In this document: positions 1 to 7,046 of the stretch, piece after piece
How the letters are laid out: the number at the start of each line of letters is the position of its first letter
Position numbering within the stretch: position 1 is the stretch's first letter
Assembly (NCBI GenBank): GCA_964462535.1
Contig: CAYWXV010000086.1
Coordinates: 1-9,262 of the forward strand
DNA from: CAYWXV01 sp964462535
Lineage (GTDB): Bacteria > Bacteroidota > Ignavibacteria > OLB7
DNA: 9,262 nucleotides
Direction of reading: 5' to 3'
Position numbers and translations under genes: made by a program
Notes under the pieces: model-generated
What the model was told of the DNA's origin: nothing
Database searches by the model: none
Seen by the model: only the letters and a program-made list of their open reading frames with translations

Positions 1-27
1 TCAGTCATCCGCCAACACTGAATAGAA

Positions 28-62
28 AAACCGCAAGCTCCGAGGAACGGAACTTGCGGTTT
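28..62 (-). terminator. Rho-independent terminator after rpmA
   Basis: A 15-position stem (28-42 with 48-62) encloses a 5-base loop. Read on the minus strand it is followed by a run of five T and a T-rich stretch. The single position that does not pair on the plus strand (C/A) becomes a G-U wobble in the minus-strand RNA, so the structure favours minus-strand transcription. It lies about 20 bases past the rpmA stop codon and should end the rplU-rpmA transcript. Confidence 0.85.
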
Positions 63-82
63 GGCTTGTTTCTCTTCGGCTC

Positions 83-337
83 TTACTCGGCGCCGTAGAC
101 GCTGACGAGCTTTCGATCGCGCTTCCGCTCGAAGGTCACGTGACCATCGATCAAAGCAAAGAGGGTGTCATCGCTGCCGATGCCAACGTTGTTGCCGGGG
201 TGGAACTTGGTCCCACGCTGACGGACAAGAATGTTGCCGGCGCGGACGGCCTGGCCGCCAAAACGCTTGACGCCAAGGTACTGCGGATTGGAATCGCGGC
301 CGTTCTTGGTAGAGCCGCCACCTTTTTTATGTGCCAT
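83..337 (-). CDS. rpmA: 50S ribosomal protein L27
   Basis: Structural protein of the large ribosomal subunit whose N-terminal arm reaches the peptidyl-transferase centre. The 84-residue product has the family-typical start MAHKKGGGSTKNGRDS, the L27 signature GNILVRQRGTKFHPG at about residues 34-48, and DDTLFALIDG at about 56-65. Length is normal. The N terminus begins directly at MAHKK, so there is no sign of the cleaved N-terminal extension known from Firmicutes L27. A strong AAGGAG (minus strand, plus positions 346-351) lies 8 bases before the ATG and fixes the start. It follows rplU by 36 bases, the usual L21-L27 operon order, and is closed by the terminator at 28-62. Confidence 0.97.
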   Translation of the reverse strand: MAHKKGGGSTKNGRDSNPQYLGVKRFGGQAVRAGNILVRQRGTKFHPGNNVGIGSDDTLFALIDGHVTFERKRDRKLVSVYGAE

Positions 338-373
338 GAGTCAGTCTCCTTGATCTTCGCTGATAGGAACGGT

Positions 374-667
374 TCAGGCCGAGATGCCGGTGATCTGGAT
401 TCGGGTATATGGCTGACGGTGCCCGTTCATCTTCTGATAGCTCTTCCGACGCTTCTTGTGAAAGACCAGGACCTTGTCGGCACGGCCGTGCGACAGGACC
501 TTTGCGGTCACGGTTGCCCCGTTTGGCGTGATCGTGCTTCCATCGATCGCGATCGCACCGGCGATCTCCAACGTATCGGGCACGTCATTGCCAAGGAAGG
601 GGACGACGATCATGTCGTCCTGCTTGACGCGGTACTGCGATCCTGCGATCGTGACGATTGCCTGCAT
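374..667 (-). CDS. rplU: 50S ribosomal protein L21
   Basis: Large-subunit protein that binds 23S rRNA. The start chosen gives a 97-residue protein beginning MQAIVTIAGSQYRV, the normal L21 N terminus. The reading frame stays open to 751, but the extra 28 residues do not resemble L21 and would run through the promoter at 749-781. A GGAG (plus 677-680) lies 9 bases before this ATG. The C-terminal L21 signature is clear: VFHKKRRKSYQKMNGHRQPYT at about residues 69-89, rich in Lys and Arg for rRNA contact. The length is slightly below the usual 101-105. It is first in the operon with rpmA. Confidence 0.96.
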   Translation of the reverse strand: MQAIVTIAGSQYRVKQDDMIVVPFLGNDVPDTLEIAGAIAIDGSTITPNGATVTAKVLSHGRADKVLVFHKKRRKSYQKMNGHRQPYTRIQITGISA

Positions 668-748
668 TGTTACCTGCTCCGTTGGCCGCTTCCCCCGATT
701 CCCGGGCAGAATGGCGTATCTGTTGTGTCTGTTTTCTGCAAAGAACCG

Positions 749-781
749 CAAAGATAGGGCGGCGAGGGGTATGCGTCCAAG
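749..781 (-). promoter_or_regulatory. Bacteroidota-type promoter for rplU-rpmA
   Basis: On the minus strand the sequence TATCTTTG (plus 749-756) is a perfect match to the Bacteroidota -7 element TAnnTTTG. About 20 bases upstream lies CTTGG (plus 777-781), a fair match to the -33 TTTG/TTG element. The spacing is as expected for the primary sigma factor of this phylum. Transcription would start near 742-745, giving a leader of roughly 75 bases before rplU. The lineage-specific consensus is established knowledge; its use here is inferred. Confidence 0.65.
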
Positions 782-828
782 TGTTTAGACCGTAGAAAAA
801 CGTATCGCGTAACGGGGTATCTTCACGC

Positions 829-1416
829 ATGCCCTTTCTTCCACGAGTTATCCTGGCCTCCACATCTCCCCGGCGACAGGCTCTTCTGAATCAAATGGGA
901 GCCGAATTCACAATCCAACCGCCCACGGCCGACGAAGAGGTGCTCCCCGGAGAGTCACCTGCCGATCTCGTCAGCCGTCTCGCACTCCAGAAAGCCCGAT
1001 CCGTTCTCCCGCAATCTCCTCCTGGAGTCGTCCTCGGCTCGGACACCGTGGTTGTTCTCGATGGAAACATTCTTGGGAAACCGGGCGATTCGGAAGACGC
1101 CCGGCGGATGCTTCGCTCCCTTTCGGGGCGCACGCACGTCGTGTTCACCGGTTACGCAATCATCGACCTGGAAAGGGGTCACGAAGTAGTCGATCACGTT
1201 GAGACGACGGTGACGTTCCGCCGCCTCGAGTCCGACGAAATCGATCATTACGTTGCCTCCGGATCGCCGCTGGACAAGGCGGGGTCATATGGAATTCAGG
1301 ACGACTTTGGAGCCGTCTTCATCGATCGAATCGATGGCGATTACTATACCGTCGTCGGACTCCCCCTCTGTCGAGTCTATCAGGAATTGAGGAACATCAC
1401 GAATTCTGGAGGCTGA
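829..1416 (+). CDS. maf: Maf family nucleoside triphosphate pyrophosphatase
   Basis: Hydrolyses non-canonical or regulatory nucleoside triphosphates to the monophosphate plus pyrophosphate. The family was first linked to septum formation and is now seen as house-cleaning. The 195-residue length is typical. Visible family motifs are ILASTSPRRQALL (8-20, phosphate-binding S-P-R-R), ADEE (34-37), LGSDTVVVLDGNILGKP (69-85, with Asp72 as likely catalytic base and Lys84), DKAGSYGIQ (149-157) and GDYYTVVGLPL (170-180). The GSYGIQ form resembles the YhdE subgroup (dTTP/UTP) more than YceF, which has FAIEG there. The substrate assignment is inference from that match. No Shine-Dalgarno sequence precedes the ATG. 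It is divergent from rplU and followed after 5 bases by the HIT gene, so the two are probably co-transcribed. Confidence 0.95.
   Translation: MPFLPRVILASTSPRRQALLNQMGAEFTIQPPTADEEVLPGESPADLVSRLALQKARSVLPQSPPGVVLGSDTVVVLDGNILGKPGDSEDARRMLRSLSGRTHVVFTGYAIIDLERGHEVVDHVETTVTFRRLESDEIDHYVASGSPLDKAGSYGIQDDFGAVFIDRIDGDYYTVVGLPLCRVYQELRNITNSGG
1408..1412 (+). promoter_or_regulatory. Shine-Dalgarno of the HIT gene inside maf
   Basis: GGAGG lies within the last codons of maf, 9 bases before the ATG of the HIT gene. As the two genes are 5 bases apart, ribosomes finishing maf could reinitiate here. It is one of the stronger ribosome binding sites in the window. Confidence 0.7.
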
Positions 1417-1421
1417 ACAGC

Positions 1422-1760
1422 ATGACGATCTTCGAGAAGATTATCGCCCGCGAGATACCTGCCGAAATCGTCTACGAGGACGACAACGTCGTGGCGTTTC
1501 GCGACATTGATCCGCAGGCTCCCATCCACATCCTGATCATTCCCAGGAAGGTGATCGCGACCTCGAACGACGTGGGAACCGAGGACGAAGAGCTGGTCGG
1601 CCACATGGTGACGACTGCCGCGCGAATTGCACGTCAGGAAGGAATTGCCGACAGCGGATACCGGCTGGTGATCAACTGCAACAAGGATGGCGGGCAGGCG
1701 GTGTACCATCTCCATCTCCACCTGCTGGGCGGGCGTCCCATGAAGTGGCCGCCAGGGTGA
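1422..1760 (+). CDS. HIT (histidine triad) family protein, HinT-like
   Basis: Small hydrolase of the HIT superfamily, Hint branch, which acts on nucleoside phosphoramidates such as AMP-lysine or aminoacyl-adenylates. The 112-residue product is nearly all one domain: FEKIIAREIPAEIVYEDD (4-21), the strand HILIIPRK (36-43), and the triad YHLHLHLLGGR (95-105), in which His98 should be the nucleophile. It ends in the WPPG tail (109-112) common in bacterial HinT proteins. All triad histidines (96, 98, 100) are present, so it should be active. It lies directly after maf, so two nucleotide-handling enzymes are made from one transcript. Confidence 0.95.
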   Translation: MTIFEKIIAREIPAEIVYEDDNVVAFRDIDPQAPIHILIIPRKVIATSNDVGTEDEELVGHMVTTAARIARQEGIADSGYRLVINCNKDGGQAVYHLHLHLLGGRPMKWPPG

Positions 1761-1905
1761 GAGGTTTGGTCGGGTACGGTGTCTTCATATGGACGAGGAA
1801 CGTGCAGTTGATGCAGAATCGCATTGTGCATTGTCCCTACCTTGGGCACATTCTCCCTCTCCCCGGATTCTCCCCTCATTCCATCATCCCGATTCCCGCG
1901 ACGCA

Positions 1906-4707
1906 ATGACTAGAGCGCGCACCATCCTCTCTCTGTTGCTCCTCCCTCTCCTGATTTCGCACGCGAGCGCACAGCTAGGCGAGGACATCTGGCTGACATC
2001 CGACTGGGCGCGTCCGGTGAACCTTCCCGCCGACATTCAGATTCAGTCGGCAGCAAGAATCGGGACGACGACGCTGGCAGCGTGGGGGACGACGGTGCGG
2101 GGAACCGATGACTCGATCATTCCAGCGATTGTGGCTCAGCGGATCGAAGGGACGACACCCGTTGACGGGCCGGTCTTCGTGCATGGTTCCTCCGCCCGGC
2201 CGAGCGGCGTGGTGTCGGTGGTGAACCTGGACACGGCATTTGTGGTGTTATGGAACGATCGTCGGAGCGGCGCACCCGGAGTCTATGCGCGGAGCATCGG
2301 GCGATCGGGGGGGCTGATCGGATCCGAGGAGTTCTTTGTCAGCACGCAACTGCTCGTGACCGACACGCTAGTCTGGCTCCATCGAGACGGGGGTGTGACG
2401 ACGATCGTGTGGCAAGCAACACAAGGGGAGGAGGTGTACTACCATTCGCTCGCCATTGGCGAAGACGGTTCCACGAATGGCTCACCGACCACACTGGAGA
2501 CGATCAACTTTGACGATACTGTACGGGTGGGAACCCTGCCTGGGTGTACGATTGTAGGGACGGCCAGCGGACACCCTCATCTGTGGTATCCGGATGGGAA
2601 AGTGGACGACCGCGAGATTCCCATTACGCACGTTAGGAATCCGCACCTGATTCTCGAGGATACATCCGCGTACGTCATGATTTGGAAGAAGCCAAACGTC
2701 CTGGATCTGGAATACTACTCATCCCTGTACGACACCACGCCGTCCAGACTAATACGCGTGGACTCGAGCGGTGCCATTCTCGAGATAGCTGGTATGGTAA
2801 CACGCGATAGTCAAGGGGTCATTTCCGTTTCGTACGGAAGACGGAGCTACGACGGATGGAGCTTCTATTTCGCACACTTGGTTTCACGTAAGCTTCTTGA
2901 CACGGGTCGATTCGACACGGTTACAGTCGGGACTGAGATCGGCTCGTACCTGGACAAGTCGAGCGCCTCGTACTATGCGACCGGAAGCATTACAGGAGTG
3001 AGTTATTCGCCGGGGGATAGTGAAGCAGGACGTATCAGATTTGAGGTGTTCACCAGTAGCTACTCCAAAGGATCCGAGGAATATCGCAGTACGCGTCGAA
3101 CTGTCACCTTCGACCTCGATGCGAGCGGTGTCCGATACCTCGAACAATTCGATTTGGCCGCAATGCGTACTGATGATATTCGACTGCGCTATCCGGTTCG
3201 GAGATCGATTGCGGATCGGTTGAGTGTCGTGGAGATTACCGTAAATGGCGAAACGGTGTCGCTGACGGCACCAACTTCATGGCTGAATCTGTTTACCGAC
3301 AAGCGACGGCCTGTCCTGATCGACCGCGAGGGCCATCTGCTACTTGTTACAGACGAGCGCGTCGACTCGGTTGTTTACAAGCTGCGTGAGTGGTTGCCTG
3401 ATCACGGCGACTCGACACTGCTCATTGGCACGCTCCGTTTGCCAATGTCCTATTATAGATCGTTCGGGAACAAGACGGAGTGGCTCAAGGTGTTTTCCTC
3501 CTGTGAACCGTTGAATAATGCGGCTGTCATCGTCTGTGCAAGTGAATCCGGCGCGCGATATTCGAGCGGTTCAGGCGGGAATCTCGTGCCATATTCGTTC
3601 GTCCCGACGACGAACGGATTTGAGCAATCTGTACACCCTTCCACGATAAATGGGACGTCGGGTCTTCTACTTGGTAGTTACGACCCCAATCTGCAGGAGA
3701 GCATAGCATACGCAGGAGTCAATCCCGGAGGCCTATCGAAACCACTTAACTGGATTATAGGACTTAATCACTATGGAGACACAACCTGGTCGTTCGCCAT
3801 ACCTGGTCGGGCGATATCCGGGGTTATTGGGGTTGCCCCGGTCGCTCATGGGAATGTACTTGTTATTAACCACGATAGCATCTATTCCGCATCTTTCGGG
3901 CGCGTCGTTCCACTGTCCGCGCTCCCCACGAAATCCACTGCCACCGAGTTCGAAAGGTATTATCGATTCTTTGGCTCTTTGTTTGTGAGAGTCTATCCGG
4001 ATTCTACTCCAGATGCCGCTGGCTACCTCCATGACTCGATCGTGAATATTCAGCTGTTCGATACCAGTGGAATTCTGAAGACAACGACTGCGTTGACTAT
4101 ACCAAGAGGGTATTACCGACCCACCGTGGTGGAATTTGGTGCAACCGGTCCGATTGGGTTGTTGTGGGGAAGTGATTCGGGTCTGCACATGACGGTCGTC
4201 GATCGCGCTCTCAAAACCCTGGTCGCGGACACAATCATCAGCGCATCCAGGTATCCCGCTCGGCACGGTACAGGTGTTGCACGTGGGGATACGCTGTACG
4301 TGATCTGGGAAGATGCGCGGATGGGGATGACCGATCTGTTCGCGAATAGATGGGTGCTTCCGGCGTCGCTCCGATCAACTCAGCCGAATCCGCATGACAC
4401 GGGCGCGACCAATCCTCCAACACCACCGGGCCTGGCGACTGCTATCACGCTCGCCATCCCCGTTCCCAACCCCGCATTCGGCGAGTCGGTGACCGTCGAG
4501 TTGGTGTCGTTGAAATCCACAAGCGTGATTGTGGAAATTGTGGATAATCTGGGGAGAACTGTGGAACGGTGGGCAAAACAGACGATTCCGATCGGATCGA
4601 CGCAGTTGACAATCCGGACCGATGCGCTTCATCCCGGTGCGTATCTGGTGGTCGTGACGAACAGCGATGGTGAAATGTCGCAGACGCGGTTGGCCGTTGC
4701 CCGGTGA
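1906..4707 (+). CDS. Large secreted protein with T9SS type A C-terminal sorting domain
   Basis: Predicted 933-residue extracellular or cell-surface protein of unknown function. The start at 1906 was chosen because it begins directly with a signal peptide: MTRAR, then a Leu-rich core, cleaved around SHASA/QLGED near residue 23. The frame is open from 1789, but that extension would bury the signal. No clear Shine-Dalgarno sequence is present. The last ~88 residues (from about 846) look like the Por secretion-system tail: hydrophobic strand, PNPAF (854-858), VEIVDNLGRTVE, then HPGAYLVVV and a final TRLAVAR. Such proteins cross the inner membrane by Sec and the outer membrane by T9SS, which removes the tail. 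The body has recurring strands ending in Trp (near 116, 169, 260, 754 and 801). The forms VVLWNDRRSG and VIWEDARMG lie near the two ends, which suggests a beta-propeller closed by its termini. No catalytic motif was recognised. Confidence 0.85.
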   Translation: MTRARTILSLLLLPLLISHASAQLGEDIWLTSDWARPVNLPADIQIQSAARIGTTTLAAWGTTVRGTDDSIIPAIVAQRIEGTTPVDGPVFVHGSSARPSGVVSVVNLDTAFVVLWNDRRSGAPGVYARSIGRSGGLIGSEEFFVSTQLLVTDTLVWLHRDGGVTTIVWQATQGEEVYYHSLAIGEDGSTNGSPTTLETINFDDTVRVGTLPGCTIVGTASGHPHLWYPDGKVDDREIPITHVRNPHLILEDTSAYVMIWKKPNVLDLEYYSSLYDTTPSRLIRVDSSGAILEIAGMVTRDSQGVISVSYGRRSYDGWSFYFAHLVSRKLLDTGRFDTVTVGTEIGSYLDKSSASYYATGSITGVSYSPGDSEAGRIRFEVFTSSYSKGSEEYRSTRRTVTFDLDASGVRYLEQFDLAAMRTDDIRLRYPVRRSIADRLSVVEITVNGETVSLTAPTSWLNLFTDKRRPVLIDREGHLLLVTDERVDSVVYKLREWLPDHGDSTLLIGTLRLPMSYYRSFGNKTEWLKVFSSCEPLNNAAVIVCASESGARYSSGSGGNLVPYSFVPTTNGFEQSVHPSTINGTSGLLLGSYDPNLQESIAYAGVNPGGLSKPLNWIIGLNHYGDTTWSFAIPGRAISGVIGVAPVAHGNVLVINHDSIYSASFGRVVPLSALPTKSTATEFERYYRFFGSLFVRVYPDSTPDAAGYLHDSIVNIQLFDTSGILKTTTALTIPRGYYRPTVVEFGATGPIGLLWGSDSGLHMTVVDRALKTLVADTIISASRYPARHGTGVARGDTLYVIWEDARMGMTDLFANRWVLPASLRSTQPNPHDTGATNPPTPPGLATAITLAIPVPNPAFGESVTVELVSLKSTSVIVEIVDNLGRTVERWAKQTIPIGSTQLTIRTDALHPGAYLVVVTNSDGEMSQTRLAVAR

Positions 4708-4717
4708 AGACCTTCGT

Positions 4718-4762
4718 GGGTGAGCTCACCGGTCACGCCGGACGTTCTCAAGCTGCTCACCC
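4718..4762. repeat. Inverted repeat between convergent genes
   Basis: The short space between the convergent secreted-protein gene and moaA holds an 8-base inverted repeat, GGGTGAGC (4718-4725) with GCTCACCC (4755-4762). The left arm is part of a perfect 12-base palindrome, GGTGAGCTCACC (4719-4730). The right arm overlaps the moaA stop codon. Neither side has a T run, so it is at most a weak bidirectional terminator. Confidence 0.3.
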
Positions 4763-5749
4763 GCCAATCTGAATCATCACGCGGTTGGTAGAAGCCACCA
4801 TTTCTTCGCCGCTAGGGTGGGCCTCCCACTTGGCATCCAGCGCGCTTTGGAAAACTCCGAGAATATCTGCGTCTGATCCACCGGATCGGAGGACGTCACG
4901 CACGTCGAATTCGTCCGACATGTGGAGACATGGCATCACCTTCCCCTCTGCCGTCAACCGGAGCCGGGAGCAGCTGGAACAGAAGGGTTGCGACATCGAC
5001 GCGATGAAGCCGATGGACCCAGCAGCCCGCCTCCCGGTTGACTTCTCGACCACAGCGTAATCTCGGCTGATCGGTGACTCGGGATCCGGAAGTCGTTCAA
5101 GGATGAACTCTTCCTCGATCCGTGACATCATCTCATCCATCCCCATCATCTTTCCCTGACTCCATTCGTTCCCTGCAAACGGCATGAATTCAATGAACCT
5201 GAACGCGACCGGGCGATCCATTGTGTAGCGGACGAAGTCGACCAACTCGTCGTCGTTGACACCACGCATGATCACCGCGTTCACCTTGACGGGATCGTAT
5301 CCGGCGTCAATAGAGGCCTGAATCCCCATCATCACATCCGCATGTGTGTCGCGGAGCGTCAATTGGCGGAAACGTTCCGGCTGAAATGTGTCGAGAGATA
5401 TATTGACGCTGTCAACCGTCCGCCGCACGGTCTCCATGTAGCGTGACAGCAGGACTGCGTTGGTGGTAAGAGCGAGTGTTTTCAGTCCACGGAGCGTGCG
5501 AAGGCGCTCCAGTAGAAGCTCGATGTCGTTTCTTACCAGCGGTTCCCCCCCCGTGATCCTGATCTTATCGATTCCATTCTCGACACCCACGCGAGCGATG
5601 CGGACGATCTCTTCGAACGTCAGAATCTCCTTCCTTGGTTTCCAGGCCATCTTCTCGAACGGCATACAGTAGGCGCAGCGGAGGTTGCACCGATCCGTGA
5701 CCGAGATCCGGAGGTAGGTGTGGGGTCTGTTGTACTTGTCGACAAGCAT
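4757..5749 (-). CDS. moaA: GTP 3',8-cyclase MoaA (molybdenum cofactor biosynthesis)
   Basis: Radical S-adenosylmethionine enzyme that, with MoaC, turns GTP into cyclic pyranopterin monophosphate, the first step of molybdenum cofactor synthesis. The 330-residue protein has every hallmark. The SAM-cluster motif is Cys21-xxx-Cys25-xx-Cys28 (in DRCNLRCAYCMP), followed by the SAM-binding GGEP (67-70). The second 4Fe-4S cluster ligands, Cys257, Cys260 and Cys274, lie in FCSSCSRLRLTAEGKVMPCL (256-275). The C-terminal Gly-Gly (329-330) is essential for GTP conversion in studied homologues. No Shine-Dalgarno is evident; the start fits the usual N terminus (MLVDKYNRPHTYLRISVTDR). No other moa or moe gene is next to it in this window, so the rest of the pathway must be elsewhere. 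Confidence 0.97.
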   Translation of the reverse strand: MLVDKYNRPHTYLRISVTDRCNLRCAYCMPFEKMAWKPRKEILTFEEIVRIARVGVENGIDKIRITGGEPLVRNDIELLLERLRTLRGLKTLALTTNAVLLSRYMETVRRTVDSVNISLDTFQPERFRQLTLRDTHADVMMGIQASIDAGYDPVKVNAVIMRGVNDDELVDFVRYTMDRPVAFRFIEFMPFAGNEWSQGKMMGMDEMMSRIEEEFILERLPDPESPISRDYAVVEKSTGRRAAGSIGFIASMSQPFCSSCSRLRLTAEGKVMPCLHMSDEFDVRDVLRSGGSDADILGVFQSALDAKWEAHPSGEEMVASTNRVMIQIGG

Positions 5750-5944
5750 GGCTGGCGTGGGGCGGGGCTGCTGTGCGAATGGGCCACTGGGCGCACGATG
5801 GCGCCAACTGACGGGGTTGAATATCGGGCTTGCGTCTTCAAGGACAAAGGCTCATCGCAGCGGCCCAATGGTTGGCAGCGCCAAACAGGCATGTAGAACA
5901 GAGTACCGACATCGAACATCTATCTGACCTGCAACAGGAGAGTT

Positions 5945-6385
5945 ATGCCGGCAAAACCATATTCATCGGCAAGAACGTTCATAGGGCGGTTGGAGCGAGG
6001 GGCGGATCTGGTGGCGACGATTACGCGGATTGCGAACGAAGAAGGTGTGAAGGTGGGGACCGTTGCGGTTCACGGTTTCATCGACGGTTGCACGCTGTCG
6101 CGTGTCGATCCGGCAACGGGCTTACCCGAAACGATCAGACTGGAGGGGCGGTTCGAGATCGGCCACATGTCAGGGACGATCTCACAATTCAAGGGACGAT
6201 CAATGGCTCGACTGAACGGTGTACTGGCCGGCGAAGGGGGGGCGATCTTGGCCGGAACTCTGGCGCCTGGCTCCCTGGTCCATGCCTGCGAAGTCGTTAT
6301 CACCGAGTACACCGGGGGGGGCGTTCTCTCACGCGATTTCGATCCCGAAACGGGACTCCCGTTGTGGAAGGGAGTTCTTAGTTGA
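5945..6385 (+). CDS. PPC (DUF296) domain protein
   Basis: A 146-residue protein made of a single PPC/DUF296 domain, the fold found in plant AT-hook (AHL) proteins and in stand-alone bacterial and archaeal proteins that form trimers. The bacterial role is poorly known. Family features are FIGRLERGADLVATITRIANEEG (12-34, first helix), VGTVAVHGFIDGC (37-49), LEGRFEIGHMSGT (66-78) and the closing LVHACEVVITEYTG (111-124). The GRFEI-x-x-x-SGT stretch is close to the plant AHL hexapeptide GRFEIL. The HxH and GHL histidines seen in many prokaryotic members are replaced by MARLNG (87-92) and LAGTL (102-106), so metal binding there is unlikely. DPxTGLP occurs twice (55-61, 133-139). AGGAG ends 4 bases before the ATG. 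It is divergent from moaA and overlaps the next gene tail to tail by 8 bases. Confidence 0.8.
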   Translation: MPAKPYSSARTFIGRLERGADLVATITRIANEEGVKVGTVAVHGFIDGCTLSRVDPATGLPETIRLEGRFEIGHMSGTISQFKGRSMARLNGVLAGEGGAILAGTLAPGSLVHACEVVITEYTGGGVLSRDFDPETGLPLWKGVLS

Positions 6386-6956
6386 CATAGCTGGCGGTAA
6401 GCCGGATTCTACCGCAGTAGTTCCCACGCTGCTGATCGGCGTCGGCGCTGACGCGGAGACCAATTCGCACGAGGATGGAAGATGCGCCTGCAAATCCGTT
6501 CGTCGGGAATCGGGTGACGAAATCGAGATCTGCGTCGTTGATGGGAATCCACGTGACACCGCCGTCACGGCTGATGGCAACATCCCGACTACTGATATTT
6601 GTCGCGAGGCGATCAGGATCTGCATCGGGCGTGTTGTTCACCGTTGGATTGTCCACGCGTAGTCGCACGCGGACGCTGCAACCTGCGGCCCCGGTCATTT
6701 CGAACTGCCCGGCAGCCCAGTCGGTGTAGCGGATGGTGTGATCTTCTGTCCGCTGCAAGCACGGAAACGTCATGTTCCGCACCGGGGTCACGGTGAGTGA
6801 GACGGACGACGGGTTGTTACCGTAGGTCGAGCCGCCGGGATACTGTCCCCATGAGGCGGCAACAGTCCCAAGTATGCCCACCACCACCACCAGGAACGCT
6901 CTCCACAGTCGCTCAGATCGAGTCGGGCGTTTCGTCCTGTATGTTTCGTTGCTCAT
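6378..6956 (-). CDS. Secreted pilin-like (DUF4402-like) protein, short member
   Basis: A 192-residue exported protein. The N terminus is basic (TKRPTRSERLWR) and followed by the core AFLVVVVGILGTVAASWG (20-37), with likely cleavage near Gly37/Gln38. The mature part is beta-rich. It carries FPCLQR (64-69) and ends with IGLRVSADADQQRGNYCG (165-182) followed by RIRLTASYVN. This ending matches the closing strands of DUF4402 or spore-coat-U-like subunits (G-x-Y-x-G...Y). Both motifs recur at the same places in the product of 8041-8811, so the two are paralogues. Cysteines at 66, 93 and 181 could form one disulfide. No Shine-Dalgarno is evident. The gene follows the chaperone gene after 90 bases on the same strand. 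A surface-fibre or adhesin subunit is inferred; it could instead be a free secreted protein. Confidence 0.7.
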   Translation of the reverse strand: MSNETYRTKRPTRSERLWRAFLVVVVGILGTVAASWGQYPGGSTYGNNPSSVSLTVTPVRNMTFPCLQRTEDHTIRYTDWAAGQFEMTGAAGCSVRVRLRVDNPTVNNTPDADPDRLATNISSRDVAISRDGGVTWIPINDADLDFVTRFPTNGFAGASSILVRIGLRVSADADQQRGNYCGRIRLTASYVN

Positions 6957-7046
6957 GACGGTCTGCTCTTGATCGATAATGAATGTCTCTTCGGCATCGA
7001 GTCGACGTTATTCGCGGCGTGCCATTCTTTAGCTCGGAATCCCTGG

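Noticed and set aside
549..556. GCGATCGC octamer, as in HIP1 repeats
   Set aside because: It is a single copy inside the rplU coding sequence, so there is no repeat family to support.
668..751. N-terminal extension of L21
   Set aside because: It is not L21-like, overlaps the promoter, and the internal ATG has a Shine-Dalgarno sequence and the family-typical start.
140..757. A 205-codon plus-strand open frame across the rplU-rpmA region
   Set aside because: It lies antisense to two certain ribosomal protein genes and has no recognisable domain.
1838..1845. TACCTTGG as a possible -7 element for the large secreted protein
   Set aside because: One mismatch to TAnnTTTG and no -33 element at the right distance.
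1789..1905. N-terminal extension of the large secreted protein from an earlier ATG
   Set aside because: It would place 39 residues ahead of a well-formed signal peptide; the start at 1906 is more plausible.
5872..5899. TTGGCA and TAGAAC spaced by 16 bases, a possible sigma-70 promoter for the PPC gene
   Set aside because: It does not fit the Bacteroidota pattern seen at rplU, and the -10 match is weak.
5830..6381. A 183-codon plus-strand frame overlapping the PPC gene
   Set aside because: It is out of frame with the PPC protein, rich in Arg and Gly as GC-rich shadow frames are, and has no domain.
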